A stretch of DNA of 64,000 nt from Pseudomonadota bacterium (GCA_018821535.1 JAHJLV010000001.1:62001-126000), one strand, 5' to 3'. Positions 1 to 9,135 are shown, numbered from the stretch's first letter. The notes: generated by a model not told the origin, from the letters alone. Numbers and translations: made by a program.

Positions 1-2
1 GT

Positions 3-440
3 ATTTTTCTTGATGTTCAATCCGGTCCCTCAGAAAAAAAACAGATATTGCAGGTCAGCGACTCCAGCGATATCCAGGCGTTAAGGTATAAATTAAAAAT
101 AAATGGCACGCCTGTTATTGTTGATGATAATGAGAAGGTGCAGATTAAAAAGGGTGATAAACTTATTATAGAGGATGTTCTTTCCGGAAAAATTGATCCG
201 TCAAAATATATTGTCAATTTTAAGGGGTTTGTCGGGAATATCCAAAATAACAGTGGTGAAGATCGAGGATATGTTATAGATACTGCAAAAGATGTTTTGA
301 TGAGACAATACTCTCTTGACAAGAAGGGGCTGCAGTATCAGGTGCTGACAACCTTGAACGGAAAAACTGTTGGTAAGATTTTTGTAAATATTCAATCACA
401 GTCAAGCAAGGAGATGCAAGGTGAGCAAAAAAAACAGTAA
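3..440 (+). CDS. C-terminal part of an unrecognised protein (5' end outside window)
   Basis: The reading frame is open from the first bases of the window, so this is the 3' part of a longer gene. The first TTG in frame, at 48, has no ribosome binding site and is unlikely to be a real start. The visible ~145 residues alternate short beta-like stretches with charged turns (KINGTPVIVDDNEKVQIKKG, then DKLIIEDVLS) and end in a Lys/Gln-rich tail. This suggests an Ig-like or other beta-sandwich domain. I do not recognise the family. It overlaps the start of the bactofilin gene by 20 nt, so the two are probably co-transcribed and translationally coupled, which hints at a role in cell-shape or envelope organisation. 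That link is inference from position only. Confidence 0.6.
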   Translation: MFLDVQSGPSEKKQILQVSDSSDIQALRYKLKINGTPVIVDDNEKVQIKKGDKLIIEDVLSGKIDPSKYIVNFKGFVGNIQNNSGEDRGYVIDTAKDVLMRQYSLDKKGLQYQVLTTLNGKTVGKIFVNIQSQSSKEMQGEQKKQ

Positions 441-831
441 TAATCTTTCAATTATTGATAAAGAACTGAAGATTGAAGGTTCAATTTCAAGCAGCGGCAA
501 ATTGATTATTAAAGGCCAGGTGAATGGGACGATCGAAGGTGATGTCGTCATTATTGCAGAGGACGGTCAGGTGATTTCCAGCTCCACAAAAGTCTCCAGT
601 CTTACTATCGGCGGCAATTTCAAGGGCGAGGTGATTGCTTCCAAGGAATTGATTATTCTTGCCACAGGCACCTGTGCCGGGAAAGTGGAGTGCAAGGATC
701 TGATTGTTGAAAATGGTGGGATTTTAAATGCTGAAGTCTCCTGCAAAACATCCAGCAAGGTTCCTGCGACCAATGAGACAGGTGGCTTTGCTTCTCCCAG
801 GGCAAAGAAGGAAAATCAGATTGAGCTTTAA
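421..831 (+). CDS. Bactofilin (polymerising cytoskeletal protein)
   Basis: This 136-residue protein has the bactofilin (DUF583) layout: a short polar N-terminus, a central right-handed beta-helix core of repeated hydrophobic/Gly steps (GSISSSGKLIIKGQVNGTIE, then LTIGGNFKGEVIASKELII and CAGKVECKDLIVENGGILNA), and a disordered Ser/Thr/Lys-rich C-terminal tail. Bactofilins self-assemble without nucleotide into membrane-associated filaments that place cell-wall enzymes or polar machinery. The GTG start is preceded by AAGGAG about 7 nt upstream and lies inside the end of the preceding gene. Length is typical for the family. The partner it scaffolds cannot be read from the window; the overlapping upstream gene is the best candidate. 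Confidence 0.9.
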   Translation: MSKKNSNNLSIIDKELKIEGSISSSGKLIIKGQVNGTIEGDVVIIAEDGQVISSSTKVSSLTIGGNFKGEVIASKELIILATGTCAGKVECKDLIVENGGILNAEVSCKTSSKVPATNETGGFASPRAKKENQIEL

Positions 832-838
832 ATACTGC

Positions 839-867
839 TTGACAGAAATAGAAAATTTATGTAAATA
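839..867 (+). promoter_or_regulatory. Probable sigma-70 promoter of rplM-rpsI
   Basis: TTGACA (839-844) is followed after 17 nt by TAAATA (862-867), a perfect -35 and a weak -10. Transcription would begin near 874, giving a ~30-nt leader that contains the GAGGAG ribosome binding site used by the TTG start of rplM. This position leaves essentially no leader for the alternative upstream starts at 877 and 883, which supports the TTG start. Confidence 0.5.
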
Positions 868-903
868 TCGCTGATTGTGTTTATGAAGAGGAGCGTTGAA
901 AAA

Positions 904-1338
904 TTGAAAAAATATACATATAGTGCAAAAAGAGCAGATAATAAAGAAAACTGGTGCGTTGTTGATGCAAAAGATCAAATTCTTGGTCGATTGGCGTCCC
1001 AGGTTGCATACAGAATTCGTGGAAAGCATAATCCCCTTTATACCCCTCACGTGGATACCGGCGACTGGATTATCGTTATTAATGCGGACAAAATTCGCTT
1101 AACCGGTAATAAGATGGACCAGAAGCAATACTACCGTCATTCAGGCTATGTGGGAAGTATTAAAAGTACAACTGCAAAAGAGCTGATGGAAAAAAAGCCC
1201 GAAGAAGTGGTTAAAAAAGCGGTAAAGGGCATGCTGCCCAAAAACAGACTTGGCAGACAACTTGGCAAAAAATTATTTGTATATGCAGGTGACCAGCATC
1301 CCCATGCTGCTCAAAAACCTGAAGTTTTTGAAATCTAA
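904..1338 (+). CDS. rplM: 50S ribosomal protein L13
   Basis: L13 is an early-assembling protein of the large ribosomal subunit. Family landmarks are clear: [17 protein letters not shown] near the N-terminus, [29 protein letters not shown], and a C-terminal [15 protein letters not shown]. In-frame starts exist at GTG 877, ATG 883 and TTG 904. I chose the TTG because GAGGAG (888-893) lies 10 nt upstream and because translation from there (starting MKKYTYSAK) matches the usual L13 N-terminus. The upstream starts would add seven to nine residues and fall almost on the predicted transcription start. It is followed by rpsI, the conserved L13-S9 operon order. Confidence 0.96.
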   Translation: MKKYTYSAKRADNKENWCVVDAKDQILGRLASQVAYRIRGKHNPLYTPHVDTGDWIIVINADKIRLTGNKMDQKQYYRHSGYVGSIKSTTAKELMEKKPEEVVKKAVKGMLPKNRLGRQLGKKLFVYAGDQHPHAAQKPEVFEI

Positions 1339-1363
1339 GGAATAAAGGACGCGATAATTATCA

Positions 1364-1759
1364 ATGGAAAGTGGAAACGTTTTTTACGCGACTGGCAAAA
1401 GAAAAGACTCTGTAGCCAAAGTATGGTTAACTCCCGGAACCGGCAGGGTTATTGTCAACAATAAAGATTTGAATGATTATTTTGAACTGAATGTAACAAG
1501 AGATTTGCTTTCGTCTCCTTTGACGCTTATTGAAAAAACAGATGCCTATGATATTAAAGCGACTGTAATGGGCGGTGGAAAATCCGGTCAGGCCGGTGCG
1601 ATTCGGTTAGGTGTTTCAAAGGCACTTGTTCAAGTGGATCCTGATCTTAGAGGGATATTGAAAAGTGCAGGTTTTCTGACACGGGATGCCAGAAGCAAAG
1701 AGCGTAAGAAATACGGTAAAAAAGGCGCAAGAGCAAGTTTTCAGTTTTCAAAAAGATAG
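1364..1759 (+). CDS. rpsI: 30S ribosomal protein S9
   Basis: S9 belongs to the small-subunit head; its C-terminal tail reaches the P-site tRNA. The protein is 131 residues, normal for the family, with an N-terminal ATGKRKDSVAKVWL block, central GGGKSGQAGAIRLGVSKAL, and the diagnostic basic tail ending RASFQFSKR. It lies 25 nt after rplM with an AAGGA-type site upstream and is followed by a strong intrinsic terminator, so rplM-rpsI is a two-gene operon. Confidence 0.97.
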   Translation: MESGNVFYATGKRKDSVAKVWLTPGTGRVIVNNKDLNDYFELNVTRDLLSSPLTLIEKTDAYDIKATVMGGGKSGQAGAIRLGVSKALVQVDPDLRGILKSAGFLTRDARSKERKKYGKKGARASFQFSKR

Positions 1760-1795
1760 TTTTTATATTTTCATATCATTTGATTCAAACGTATC

Positions 1796-1827
1796 GGGGC
1801 AAAAGAGAAATCTCTTTTGCCCCTTTT
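1796..1827 (+). terminator. Rho-independent terminator after rpsI
   Basis: GGGGCAAAAGAGA (1796-1808) and TCTCTTTTGCCCC (1811-1823) form a GC-capped hairpin whose tip must open to make a loop, followed directly by TTTT. It closes the rplM-rpsI operon just before the exonuclease I gene. Confidence 0.85.
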
Positions 1828-1846
1828 GGTGTTTTGGGATAAATCA

Positions 1847-3268
1847 ATGAAAACATTTCTATTCTATGATGTTGAAACAACCGGACTGAACCCGGCTTTT
1901 GATCAGATTTTGACATTTGCCTGCATCAGAACGGATCTTTTACTCAACGAAATCGACAGACAGACGATTACACTTCAGTTAAGAAAAGATATTGTGCCTT
2001 CACCCATGGCCTTTTTCACCCATGGGTTGACCTTGAAGGATTTAACCTGTGGTATCACAGAATATAAGGCTGCAAGGAAAATTCATCACCTGGTGAATAC
2101 TCCCGGTACCGTGAGTTTGGGGTATAACTCGCTTGGGTTTGATGATGAATTCTTACGGTTTTTGTTTTATCGCAACCTTTTAGACCCCTATGCGCATCAG
2201 TACAGCAACAGCTGTTCAAGAATGGATATTCTTCCGATAACAACACTCTATAAGGTGTTTAACCCCGGAATATTAAACTGGCCCCAAATCCAGGGAAATC
2301 CAAGTTTGAAACTGGATCTGCTTGCCCAGGAAAATCATTTTGTGACATCCGGCCGGGCACATGAGGCCATGAATGATGTTGAGGCGCTCATTGGGTTGAC
2401 AAAACGGCTGTATGTACAAAAAGATATCTGGGAGTATTGCCTGGATTTTTTTCATAAAAAGCGGGATGAAATCCGAATACAAAATTTTGAAAAAGGTTTT
2501 GATTTAAATGGCGAACGGTTGATATTCGGGATTCTGGTTTCTGCATCTTTTGGCCCAAAGGTAAATTATATTGCACCTGCAGTCAACATCGGATTTTCGG
2601 CTCCATATAAAAACCAGGGACTTTGGCTTCGACTCGACTCAGATGATATTTTAAGCCTTGATGAAAACCTTTCTTTTGAAGATACGTTTGTAACTCGAAA
2701 AAGATTTGGCGATGTGCCCATTGTGCTTCCCATGCTGGAAAGATTTCAAAGTAAAATGACTTTGGATGTCAGTAAAAAAATGGAAGACAATATAAAAAAA
2801 ATTCAGGAAAATCCAGATCGTTTTTTTTCATTCATCAATTACCACCGGGATTTTAAATATCCATATGTCCCACAAATAGATATGGATGCCGATCTTTATC
2901 AGGGCGGATTTTTTTCAAAAGATGAAAAAAACCAGATTCAGGCGTTTCATTCTGCCTTTGATCATGGGGATAAAAATATTTTTGAGCATCTTAAAAGTCC
3001 CCGTGTCCATGTGCTGGCCAAACGAATTATAGCAAGAAATTGCAGCGATTTGTTTGATTTTCAAAATGAAGCAGAAAATATCCTGCGTCTGGATGCGTTG
3101 CGTAACAAGAAAAACCAGGCACCGGTGATTGGATACAGAAATGATACGAAATTGACCTGTGCCGATGCATTGGCGGAGCTTGACAGCCTGGGACAGGAAC
3201 TTTTGACGCCGACTCCGGATCAGACTCAAATGCTTTCATGGCTCAGGCGTTATATTGAAAACCTATAA
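1847..3268 (+). CDS. sbcB: Exodeoxyribonuclease I (SbcB family)
   Basis: Exonuclease I is a processive 3'-to-5' single-strand DNA exonuclease used in recombination and mismatch repair. The protein has the DEDDh layout: FLFYDVETTGLNP near residue 5 supplies the first acidic pair, GYNSLGFDDEFLRFLFYRN supplies the second motif, and HEAMNDVEA supplies the His/Asp of motif III. The remaining ~270 residues match the SH3-like and C-terminal extension of SbcB, and total length (473 aa) matches the usual 475. I place the start at ATG 1847; the TTG at 1817 lies inside the rpsI terminator. Its end overlaps the convergent PilZ gene by 6 nt. Confidence 0.92.
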   Translation: MKTFLFYDVETTGLNPAFDQILTFACIRTDLLLNEIDRQTITLQLRKDIVPSPMAFFTHGLTLKDLTCGITEYKAARKIHHLVNTPGTVSLGYNSLGFDDEFLRFLFYRNLLDPYAHQYSNSCSRMDILPITTLYKVFNPGILNWPQIQGNPSLKLDLLAQENHFVTSGRAHEAMNDVEALIGLTKRLYVQKDIWEYCLDFFHKKRDEIRIQNFEKGFDLNGERLIFGILVSASFGPKVNYIAPAVNIGFSAPYKNQGLWLRLDSDDILSLDENLSFEDTFVTRKRFGDVPIVLPMLERFQSKMTLDVSKKMEDNIKKIQENPDRFFSFINYHRDFKYPYVPQIDMDADLYQGGFFSKDEKNQIQAFHSAFDHGDKNIFEHLKSPRVHVLAKRIIARNCSDLFDFQNEAENILRLDALRNKKNQAPVIGYRNDTKLTCADALAELDSLGQELLTPTPDQTQMLSWLRRYIENL

Positions 3269-4018
3269 GTCTCTTCCACTGAGCCGTTTTAGTTCGTCAA
3301 TTTGTGCGGCATGAATAAAATGATTTAAAATATTTTCCTTGCTGCTTTCAAGATTGAGTATTTTGCAGCCGATCAATACGTAGTCATCTGAATGATTTGT
3401 GTTGATTCGGGTTGCCTGGGCTTTGAGAGGGAGTGTTCCTGCCGGCTCTTTCTGGTTAACATCAATTAAAATAATTCCAATCAAAAGGATGGTGTTGGTT
3501 TTCATTTGCGACAGGGGATTGATGACACCTTTTTTTTTCTTGGGAACAATCAAACCAAGGCCGGTAAGCGATATATCTCTGATGGAAAAATCCTTTGAGG
3601 TATAATATTCAAAATTTTCATACAGGATTTTTCCTTTAATAATGTATTTGGTGTTCAAGGGCAGACGAAATGCGGATCGGATATTGGTTTCTTTTATAGG
3701 CAGCTGGTATTGAAAACATACCGCAGGAACAGTGGCTTTGTTTGCAAGCGGATAATGATCAATGATGCGAAAAGCCGTGCACTGTAGACCGACTCGTGTT
3801 TTCCTGTTTTTATTTTTAATAATCGTGGTCAGATAAAGATCTTTGAATTTCGTATTTTTTGAAAAGGGAATATGGGGTTGAGCAATCGTTACTGTGGACG
3901 TATCAGTGTCTATATCATAAATAATGGATGATCTGGAATAGGGTGCCAGAGAATCCATGTCAAATACCATGTCCACCCCTAAGGATGGCACGAATATTTT
4001 TTCTAAATCAAAATCCAT
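3263..4018 (-). CDS. PilZ-domain protein, probable cyclic-di-GMP effector
   Basis: The C-terminal half holds PilZ features: an RSAFRLPLN stretch resembling the RxxxR-type site and, ~45 residues later, DISLTGLGL in place of D/NxSxxG. The first ~110 residues look like a YcgR-type N-terminal beta-barrel. Such proteins bind cyclic di-GMP and adjust motility or exopolysaccharide output. Only a gene-specific arrangement is visible, so the target is unknown. The ATG at 4018 has no ribosome binding site and sits just after the HU terminator. The ATG at 3970 is preceded by AGGGG at 5 nt spacing and would remove 16 residues, so the annotated N-terminus may be too long. Confidence 0.8.
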   Translation of the reverse strand: MDFDLEKIFVPSLGVDMVFDMDSLAPYSRSSIIYDIDTDTSTVTIAQPHIPFSKNTKFKDLYLTTIIKNKNRKTRVGLQCTAFRIIDHYPLANKATVPAVCFQYQLPIKETNIRSAFRLPLNTKYIIKGKILYENFEYYTSKDFSIRDISLTGLGLIVPKKKKGVINPLSQMKTNTILLIGIILIDVNQKEPAGTLPLKAQATRINTNHSDDYVLIGCKILNLESSKENILNHFIHAAQIDELKRLSGRDL

Positions 4019-4030
4019 GAATTAAAAATA

Positions 4031-4065
4031 TTCAGGCAGTATCTTTTTTTACGATACTGCCTGAA
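4031..4065 (-). terminator. Intrinsic terminator after the HU gene
   Basis: A perfect 13-bp stem (TTCAGGCAGTATC at 4031-4043 with its complement at 4053-4065) encloses a 9-nt loop. Read on the minus strand it is followed by AATATTTTTAATT. It lies 15 nt past the HU stop codon and 13 nt before the PilZ start. Confidence 0.75.
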
Positions 4066-4079
4066 TTAATTTTTTGGGT

Positions 4080-4349
4080 CTATTTTACTGCGTCTTTTAA
4101 AGCTTTTCCCGGGACAAATTTAGGCACATTTCTAGCTGGGATATTGATTTCTTTGCCTGTTTGAGGATTTCTGCCCTTTCTGGCTTTTCTGTTTGCTGTT
4201 TTGAATGTTCCAAAACCTACCAGCGTAACAGAGTCATTTTTTGAAAGAGCTTCTGTGATTGCTTTGATGGTGCAGTCAACTGCTGCCTGAGCTTCTTTCT
4301 TGCTGTTAAGTACTTCTGAAACCTTGTTGATTAAATCACCTTTGTTCAT
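4080..4349 (-). CDS. hup: HU-family DNA-binding protein
   Basis: HU dimers bend and compact DNA without strong sequence preference. The ~89-residue protein has every family landmark: [13 protein letters not shown] start, [20 protein letters not shown], the DNA-clasping arm [22 protein letters not shown] (two-part motif), and ending ALKDAV. Starts at 4358 (GTG) and 4355 (ATG) are too close to the AGGAG site. ATG 4349 has the proper 8-nt spacing and gives the standard N-terminus. The gene is monocistronic, with a probable promoter upstream and a strong terminator downstream. Confidence 0.96.
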   Translation of the reverse strand: MNKGDLINKVSEVLNSKKEAQAAVDCTIKAITEALSKNDSVTLVGFGTFKTANRKARKGRNPQTGKEINIPARNVPKFVPGKALKDAVK

Positions 4350-4450
4350 CTTCATCACTCCTTTTTTTAGGTTTTAGAAATTGCTAAATGCTAAATTTGT
4401 CTTTAAACATTTCTCTAAAGTATAATTAATTTAAACCAGCTTTTTAGCGT

Positions 4451-4479
4451 ACGTTACGTGGTTGAGAAGTGCGTGTCAA
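4451..4479 (-). promoter_or_regulatory. Possible promoter of the HU gene
   Basis: On the minus strand, TTGACA (4479-4474) is followed after 17 nt by TAACGT (4456-4451). The -35 is perfect and the -10 is poor, so the call rests mainly on spacing and on the position ~100 nt upstream of the HU start. Confidence 0.35.
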
Positions 4480-4558
4480 GTATTTATTCACATTTTTTTT
4501 TAAATTTGTTGCCAGAAATTGAATTAAATAATAAAATTGGCAGAAAAAGGAGAATAAA

Positions 4559-5020
4559 ATGGAAGCAACGCTTGTGAATCCTTTCATAGAAGGTACTCTG
4601 CATATTCTTGATACAACTGCTTTTGTAAAGGTCAAACCTGAACCTCCTTTTCTAAAAAGAGATCAAAAGTCCCAGGGGGATATAACCGGTATTGTTGAAG
4701 TCTCAGGAGACCTGTCAGGCACAGCGGCGATAAGCTTTTCAGAGCAGAGTATTCTTGGTATCGTTTCCGCGATGTTTGGTGAGGATATGACAGAGATCAA
4801 TGACGAAATTTATGATGCTGTCGGTGAAATAAGTAATATGGTTGCAGGCCATGTTACCACAAAAATCGCTGAGACAGGAAAAAAAGTAAAAGTGAAGTTC
4901 AGGGAGATTAAATCCGGAAAGGATGCTGTGATCGAACATGTCCAAGGTGCACGGCATGTCCTTGTGCTTCCGTTTAAAAGTACAAAGGGTAAAGTGGTGA
5001 TTGAAGTCAGTTATGTGTGA
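4559..5020 (+). CDS. CheX-like chemotaxis protein (putative CheY-P phosphatase)
   Basis: CheX and CheC relatives dephosphorylate the response regulator CheY-P using Glu and Asn in an ExxN helix. Here VGEISNMVAGHVTTK near residue 90 supplies that motif (E, then N three residues on). Length (153 aa) and the preceding segment GDITGIVEVSGDLSGTAAIS agree with single-motif CheX. A strong AAGGAG lies before ATG. No chemotaxis genes are adjacent, so the pathway is unknown; such orphan CheX-like proteins are common in deltaproteobacteria. It converges with pilD, leaving only 6 nt between the stops. Confidence 0.85.
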   Translation: MEATLVNPFIEGTLHILDTTAFVKVKPEPPFLKRDQKSQGDITGIVEVSGDLSGTAAISFSEQSILGIVSAMFGEDMTEINDEIYDAVGEISNMVAGHVTTKIAETGKKVKVKFREIKSGKDAVIEHVQGARHVLVLPFKSTKGKVVIEVSYV

Positions 5021-5026
5021 TCAGTC

Positions 5027-5812
5027 TTATTGACCCAGCAGCGAAAAATACCAGGCAATTACATCCGGACCGAAAAATATATACAGAACCGCACCTGCAG
5101 AAAGAAAAGGGCCAAAAGGAATTTTTAGCTGCATATCTGCCACCTGATTATAAAGCATGAGTATAATTCCTGCCACAGTACCGATTAAGGATCCTGCAAA
5201 AATCGTGAAGAAGACGCCTTTAAAACCTATGGCTGCGCCAATCATGGCCAAAAGTTTTATATCCCCGCCTCCCATGCCTTCTTTGTTGCGGATTAAAGAA
5301 TAAAACAGTGCAACAGCATACAGGCTGCCGCCACCTGCAAAAATTCCAATCAGTGTTTTTTTTACGGTCATATCCGGGATAAAATAAAAAGAAGAGGCAA
5401 AGATGATAATTCCGGGAAGAGATATGACATCAGGGATAATCTGGTGATCCATATCAATCACGGACAGGGTAAGCAATGTACAGATAAATACAAACCAGTA
5501 CACTGCTGAAAGCGTCGGGCCAAACCAGAGAAAGGTCAAAAGGGCAATGCCGCCGGTAAGGCTTTCAATCAAGGGGTATCGTATCGAAATCGGCGTTTTG
5601 CAGAATTTGCACCGCCCGGATAAAAAGACATAGCTTAATATGGGAATATTTAAATAAAAAGGAATGCTTTTGCTGCAGTTCGGACAGGATGAGCCGGGGG
5701 ATATAATGGATTTATTTTCAGGGATTCTGTAAATACATACATTTAAAAAACTGCCAACACAGGCACCAATGATAAATATATACAAATTTATTCCGGGAAA
5801 ATCAAATGACAT
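5027..5812 (-). CDS. pilD: Prepilin peptidase / N-methyltransferase (type IV leader peptidase)
   Basis: This inner-membrane aspartic protease removes leader peptides from type IV prepilins and type II secretion pseudopilins and methylates the new N-terminus. Evidence: GACVGSFLNVCIYRIPE at the N-terminus; two CxxC pairs (CPNC near residue 43 and CKFC near residue 68) forming the zinc-binding cytoplasmic domain of bifunctional enzymes; catalytic aspartates in VIDMDHQIIPD and GMGGGDIKLLAMIG; and about seven hydrophobic segments. At 261 residues it is full length. No pilus genes are next to it. Confidence 0.93.
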   Translation of the reverse strand: MSFDFPGINLYIFIIGACVGSFLNVCIYRIPENKSIISPGSSCPNCSKSIPFYLNIPILSYVFLSGRCKFCKTPISIRYPLIESLTGGIALLTFLWFGPTLSAVYWFVFICTLLTLSVIDMDHQIIPDVISLPGIIIFASSFYFIPDMTVKKTLIGIFAGGGSLYAVALFYSLIRNKEGMGGGDIKLLAMIGAAIGFKGVFFTIFAGSLIGTVAGIILMLYNQVADMQLKIPFGPFLSAGAVLYIFFGPDVIAWYFSLLGQ

Positions 5813-6024
5813 GATAAGATCGCCTTTGCTGTTTTCAATTATTTTCCCCTTGGCTATACAGGCTTAAAATTATTTTTTCAAGGATATTGTAAAAACCCAA
5901 AAGTGTTTTATTGTAAAGCCACAAATATTGAAATATAAAGAACAGATTTTTTAATCATTCATTCAGATCATGGCAGAAAAACGATAATCTGGATGAATGG
6001 TTTATATGAATATAAGGAGTAAAA

Positions 6025-8421
6025 ATGGCTGAAGCAGATATCGATGATCTGATTGAAATTATTGAAAAAGATAATAATATCAATGACATTCCAAAAATAC
6101 TTCCCATGATGCCGGTTCGTGATGTTGTTGTCTTTACCGATATGCTGCTTCCGTTATTTGTCGGAAGAGAAAAATCCATTAAAGCGGTTGAGGAAAGTGT
6201 TGAATTTGATCGGTATATATTTCTGGCCGCACAGATTGATTCTGACCTTGAAAATCCTTCAGCTGAAGATGTGTACAGCGTCGGGACAGTTGGCAGAATC
6301 CAGAAAATGATTAAACTTCCTGATGGCCGGATTAAAGCGCTGGTTCAGGGGATTGCCAAAGCCAGAGCAGTGAAGTATACGAAAAAAACCCCGTTTTTTA
6401 AAGTTAAAATTGAGTTTTTATCTGACCAGGACCCTGATGAGCTTAACATAGAAGATGAAGCCTTGATGAGAAATGTCCAGGAGGCCAGTGAAAAATTACT
6501 GGCCCTGAAGGGCGAGCTGTCAGGGGACATAGGGGATTTGCTGTCTCATATTGAATCCCCTGGAAAACTTGCAGATCTTGTTGCTTCAAATTTAAATCTC
6601 AAGGTTGAGGATGCCCAGAGCCTGCTGGAAATCACCGATACAACCAAACGGCTTCAGAAGGTCAACAGTTTGTTGAACAAGGAACTGAATCTTTCAACGG
6701 TTCAGGCTAAAATTCAAATAGATGTGAAAGATGAAATTTCTAAAAATCAACGGGATTATTATCTTAGAGAACAGGTAAAGGCCATTTACAGGGAGCTTGG
6801 TGAGAATGATGATAAGTTTGCAGAAATATCAGAATTCCAGGCCAAAATCAAAAGATGTAAAATGCCAAAAGAGTGTGAGAAAGACGCAATAAAGCAGCTG
6901 AAACGTCTTGATCAGATGCATTCTGATTCTTCAGAGGCTTCTGTGATCCGAACGTATCTTGATTGTATTGTATCTTTGCCATGGAGTAAATCCACAAAGG
7001 ATTTTCTTGATATTCCAAAAGCAAAGGAAGTTCTGGATAAAAATCATTTTGGCCTGGATAAAGTGAAAGAACGCATTCTTGAATATTTAAGCGTCAGAAA
7101 ACTCAATCCCAGGAAAAAAGGTCAGATTATCTGTTTTGTCGGCCCTCCGGGTGTTGGTAAAACCTCTTTGGGTCAGGCAATTGCAAAGGCCATGAAACGC
7201 AAGTTTCACCGGGTGTCTTTGGGGGGGATTCGGGATGAAGCTGAAATCCGCGGACACAGGAGAACCTATATCGGCTCCATGCCGGGAAGAATTTTGCAGG
7301 GACTTCGTCAATGTGGAACCAATAATCCTGTTTTCATGCTTGATGAAATTGATAAGCTGGGAAACGATTTCAGGGGAGACCCTTCATCTGCTCTGCTGGA
7401 AGCTTTGGACCCCGAACAGAATGTTGAATTTTCAGATCATTATCTGAATATGCCCTTTGATTTATCCAATGTCCTGTTTATTTTGACTGCAAACATTTCT
7501 GACACCATTCCTTCGGCTTTGATGGACAGAATGGAAATGATTTATATTTCAGGTTATACCCGCCAGGAAAAAAAACTCATTGCTGAAAAATATATTTTGC
7601 CAAGGAAATTACGGGATAATGGATTGATTAGAAGATCTGTCACGATCAGTTCCAGGGCAATGGAGGCAATTATTGGTGAATATACTCTGGAGGCGGGCTT
7701 AAGAGGGCTTGAACGCAAACTGGATACCATCTGCAGAAAAATTGCCAGGAAAATTGCAGAAGGTGAAAAAGGAAAATTTGTGATCACCATGCAGAATCTG
7801 AACAAATACCTGGGACCGCCTCAATTCCTATCCGAACTTGATCAGGAAGAAAGTCAGGTGGGCCTGGCAACAGGGCTTGCATGGACTGAAGTGGGCGGTG
7901 AACAGCTATACATCGAAGTTTCTCTATATCAGGGAAAGGGTGAATTGATGGTCACAGGTCAGATCGGTGAGGTCATGCAGGAGTCTGCCCGTGCAGCACT
8001 GACCTATGCAAAGTCCAATGCGGAAAAGCTGGGCATTGATAAAGAAGATATTGATAATAATGATATTCATATCCATGTGCCTGCCGGAGCAATCCCCAAG
8101 GACGGACCGTCTGCAGGAATTGCAATTGCCACAGCACTGGTCTCGGCATTTACCGGGCGCAAGGTGAATAACAAGGTCGGGATGACCGGAGAAATCTCTT
8201 TAAGAGGGCGGGTTCTCCCCATTGGGGGACTCAAGGAAAAAGCGCTGGGTGCCTTGCGGGCAGGGATAGATCATATCATAATTCCTGAAAAAAACAGAAA
8301 AGATCTGTATGAGATGCCCCAGGTAATCAAGAAAAAAATGAAATTTACCTGTGTAAAAGATATTCAGGAAGTTTTTGATATTGCACTGGGAGAAAAACCG
8401 GATCAAACAGACACCAAATAA
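6025..8421 (+). CDS. lon: ATP-dependent protease Lon
   Basis: Lon is a cytoplasmic AAA+ serine protease that degrades misfolded and regulatory proteins. The 798-residue protein has an N-terminal substrate-binding domain (from LPMMPVRDVVVFTDMLLPLF), a coiled-coil middle, the AAA+ module with Walker A GPPGVGKTSLG near residue 373 and Walker B FMLDEIDK, and the C-terminal protease domain with the Ser/Lys dyad in PKDGPSAG (near 695) and IGGLKEKAL (near 738). Length and order match the LonA family. AAGGAG lies before the ATG. The tsaB reading frame begins inside its 3' end. Confidence 0.97.
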   Translation: MAEADIDDLIEIIEKDNNINDIPKILPMMPVRDVVVFTDMLLPLFVGREKSIKAVEESVEFDRYIFLAAQIDSDLENPSAEDVYSVGTVGRIQKMIKLPDGRIKALVQGIAKARAVKYTKKTPFFKVKIEFLSDQDPDELNIEDEALMRNVQEASEKLLALKGELSGDIGDLLSHIESPGKLADLVASNLNLKVEDAQSLLEITDTTKRLQKVNSLLNKELNLSTVQAKIQIDVKDEISKNQRDYYLREQVKAIYRELGENDDKFAEISEFQAKIKRCKMPKECEKDAIKQLKRLDQMHSDSSEASVIRTYLDCIVSLPWSKSTKDFLDIPKAKEVLDKNHFGLDKVKERILEYLSVRKLNPRKKGQIICFVGPPGVGKTSLGQAIAKAMKRKFHRVSLGGIRDEAEIRGHRRTYIGSMPGRILQGLRQCGTNNPVFMLDEIDKLGNDFRGDPSSALLEALDPEQNVEFSDHYLNMPFDLSNVLFILTANISDTIPSALMDRMEMIYISGYTRQEKKLIAEKYILPRKLRDNGLIRRSVTISSRAMEAIIGEYTLEAGLRGLERKLDTICRKIARKIAEGEKGKFVITMQNLNKYLGPPQFLSELDQEESQVGLATGLAWTEVGGEQLYIEVSLYQGKGELMVTGQIGEVMQESARAALTYAKSNAEKLGIDKEDIDNNDIHIHVPAGAIPKDGPSAGIAIATALVSAFTGRKVNNKVGMTGEISLRGRVLPIGGLKEKALGALRAGIDHIIIPEKNRKDLYEMPQVIKKKMKFTCVKDIQEVFDIALGEKPDQTDTK

Positions 8422-9118
8422 TCTGAAGGTTCTTTCACTGAGTACAGCAGAACAGGGGTGCAGCCTTGCCATTATTGACGGGACTAATCTTGTGTGTGAG
8501 GAATACTGGCTGAGCCGGCAGACACATTCCAGACGGATCATTCATATGATTGAACATATGATGGCACACCGGGCCAATCTGTCAATGGATGAAATGGATG
8601 CCTTTGTCGTGGCAAAAGGCCCTGGCAGTTTTACCGGGCTTCGAATCGGTATCAGTGTGATAAAAGGTCTGGCCTATGGCCTGGGAAAACCAGCCATAGG
8701 TGTTTCAAGTCTTGACGGGATTGCCTTTCAGTATGCATATTCGTCAATTCCGGTGTGTGTCATGATGGATGCCAGACGGGATGAAGTATACAGCGCTGTG
8801 TATACCTTTGATAATGGCCGACTGGTATCAAAATCCCGGGAAAAGGTTGTTTCACCTGATTGTGCGCTTGAAAACGGGATCGGGCACGTCTTGTATGCAG
8901 GGTCTGGTTCAGTGGTTTATAAAGACATTATTGAACAAAAAGCAGATGCGCCGGTGTTTGGAAATCATCTTTTAAGTTTTGTCAGTGCAAAAGCGCTGGT
9001 GCAGGCCTTGTCTGTTGAAAATGATATTTTGAAATCTTCTTCAGATCTGCTGGTTCCAAGCTATATCAGGAAGTCGGATGCAGAATTGCAATTAGATCAA
9101 AAATTAGATCAAAAGTAA
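8381..9118 (+). CDS. tsaB: tRNA t6A biosynthesis protein TsaB
   Basis: TsaB is the non-catalytic ASKHA-fold partner of TsaD in making N6-threonylcarbamoyladenosine at tRNA position 37. Characteristic segments are LKVLSLSTAEQGCSLAI, the highly conserved VAKGPGSFTGLRIG, and MMDARRDEVYSAVY. The start is uncertain because no ATG is available: TTG 8375 and TTG 8381 both lie inside lon. AGGAAG (8366-8371) is 9 nt from 8381, so I chose that one, giving a 41-nt overlap with lon and likely translational coupling. The last residues come from a duplicated 12-nt unit (LDQKLDQK). Confidence 0.88.
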   Translation: MHWEKNRIKQTPNNLKVLSLSTAEQGCSLAIIDGTNLVCEEYWLSRQTHSRRIIHMIEHMMAHRANLSMDEMDAFVVAKGPGSFTGLRIGISVIKGLAYGLGKPAIGVSSLDGIAFQYAYSSIPVCVMMDARRDEVYSAVYTFDNGRLVSKSREKVVSPDCALENGIGHVLYAGSGSVVYKDIIEQKADAPVFGNHLLSFVSAKALVQALSVENDILKSSSDLLVPSYIRKSDAELQLDQKLDQK

Positions 9119-9135
9119 GACCAAAAATAAGAATA

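Noticed and set aside
877..903. Longer rplM with start at GTG 877 or ATG 883
   Set aside because: Those starts lie next to the predicted transcription start and before the ribosome binding site, and they add residues not found in the L13 family.
9085..9118. Duplicated 12-nt unit at the end of tsaB
   Set aside because: Only two copies, in the variable C-terminal tail; no sign of function.
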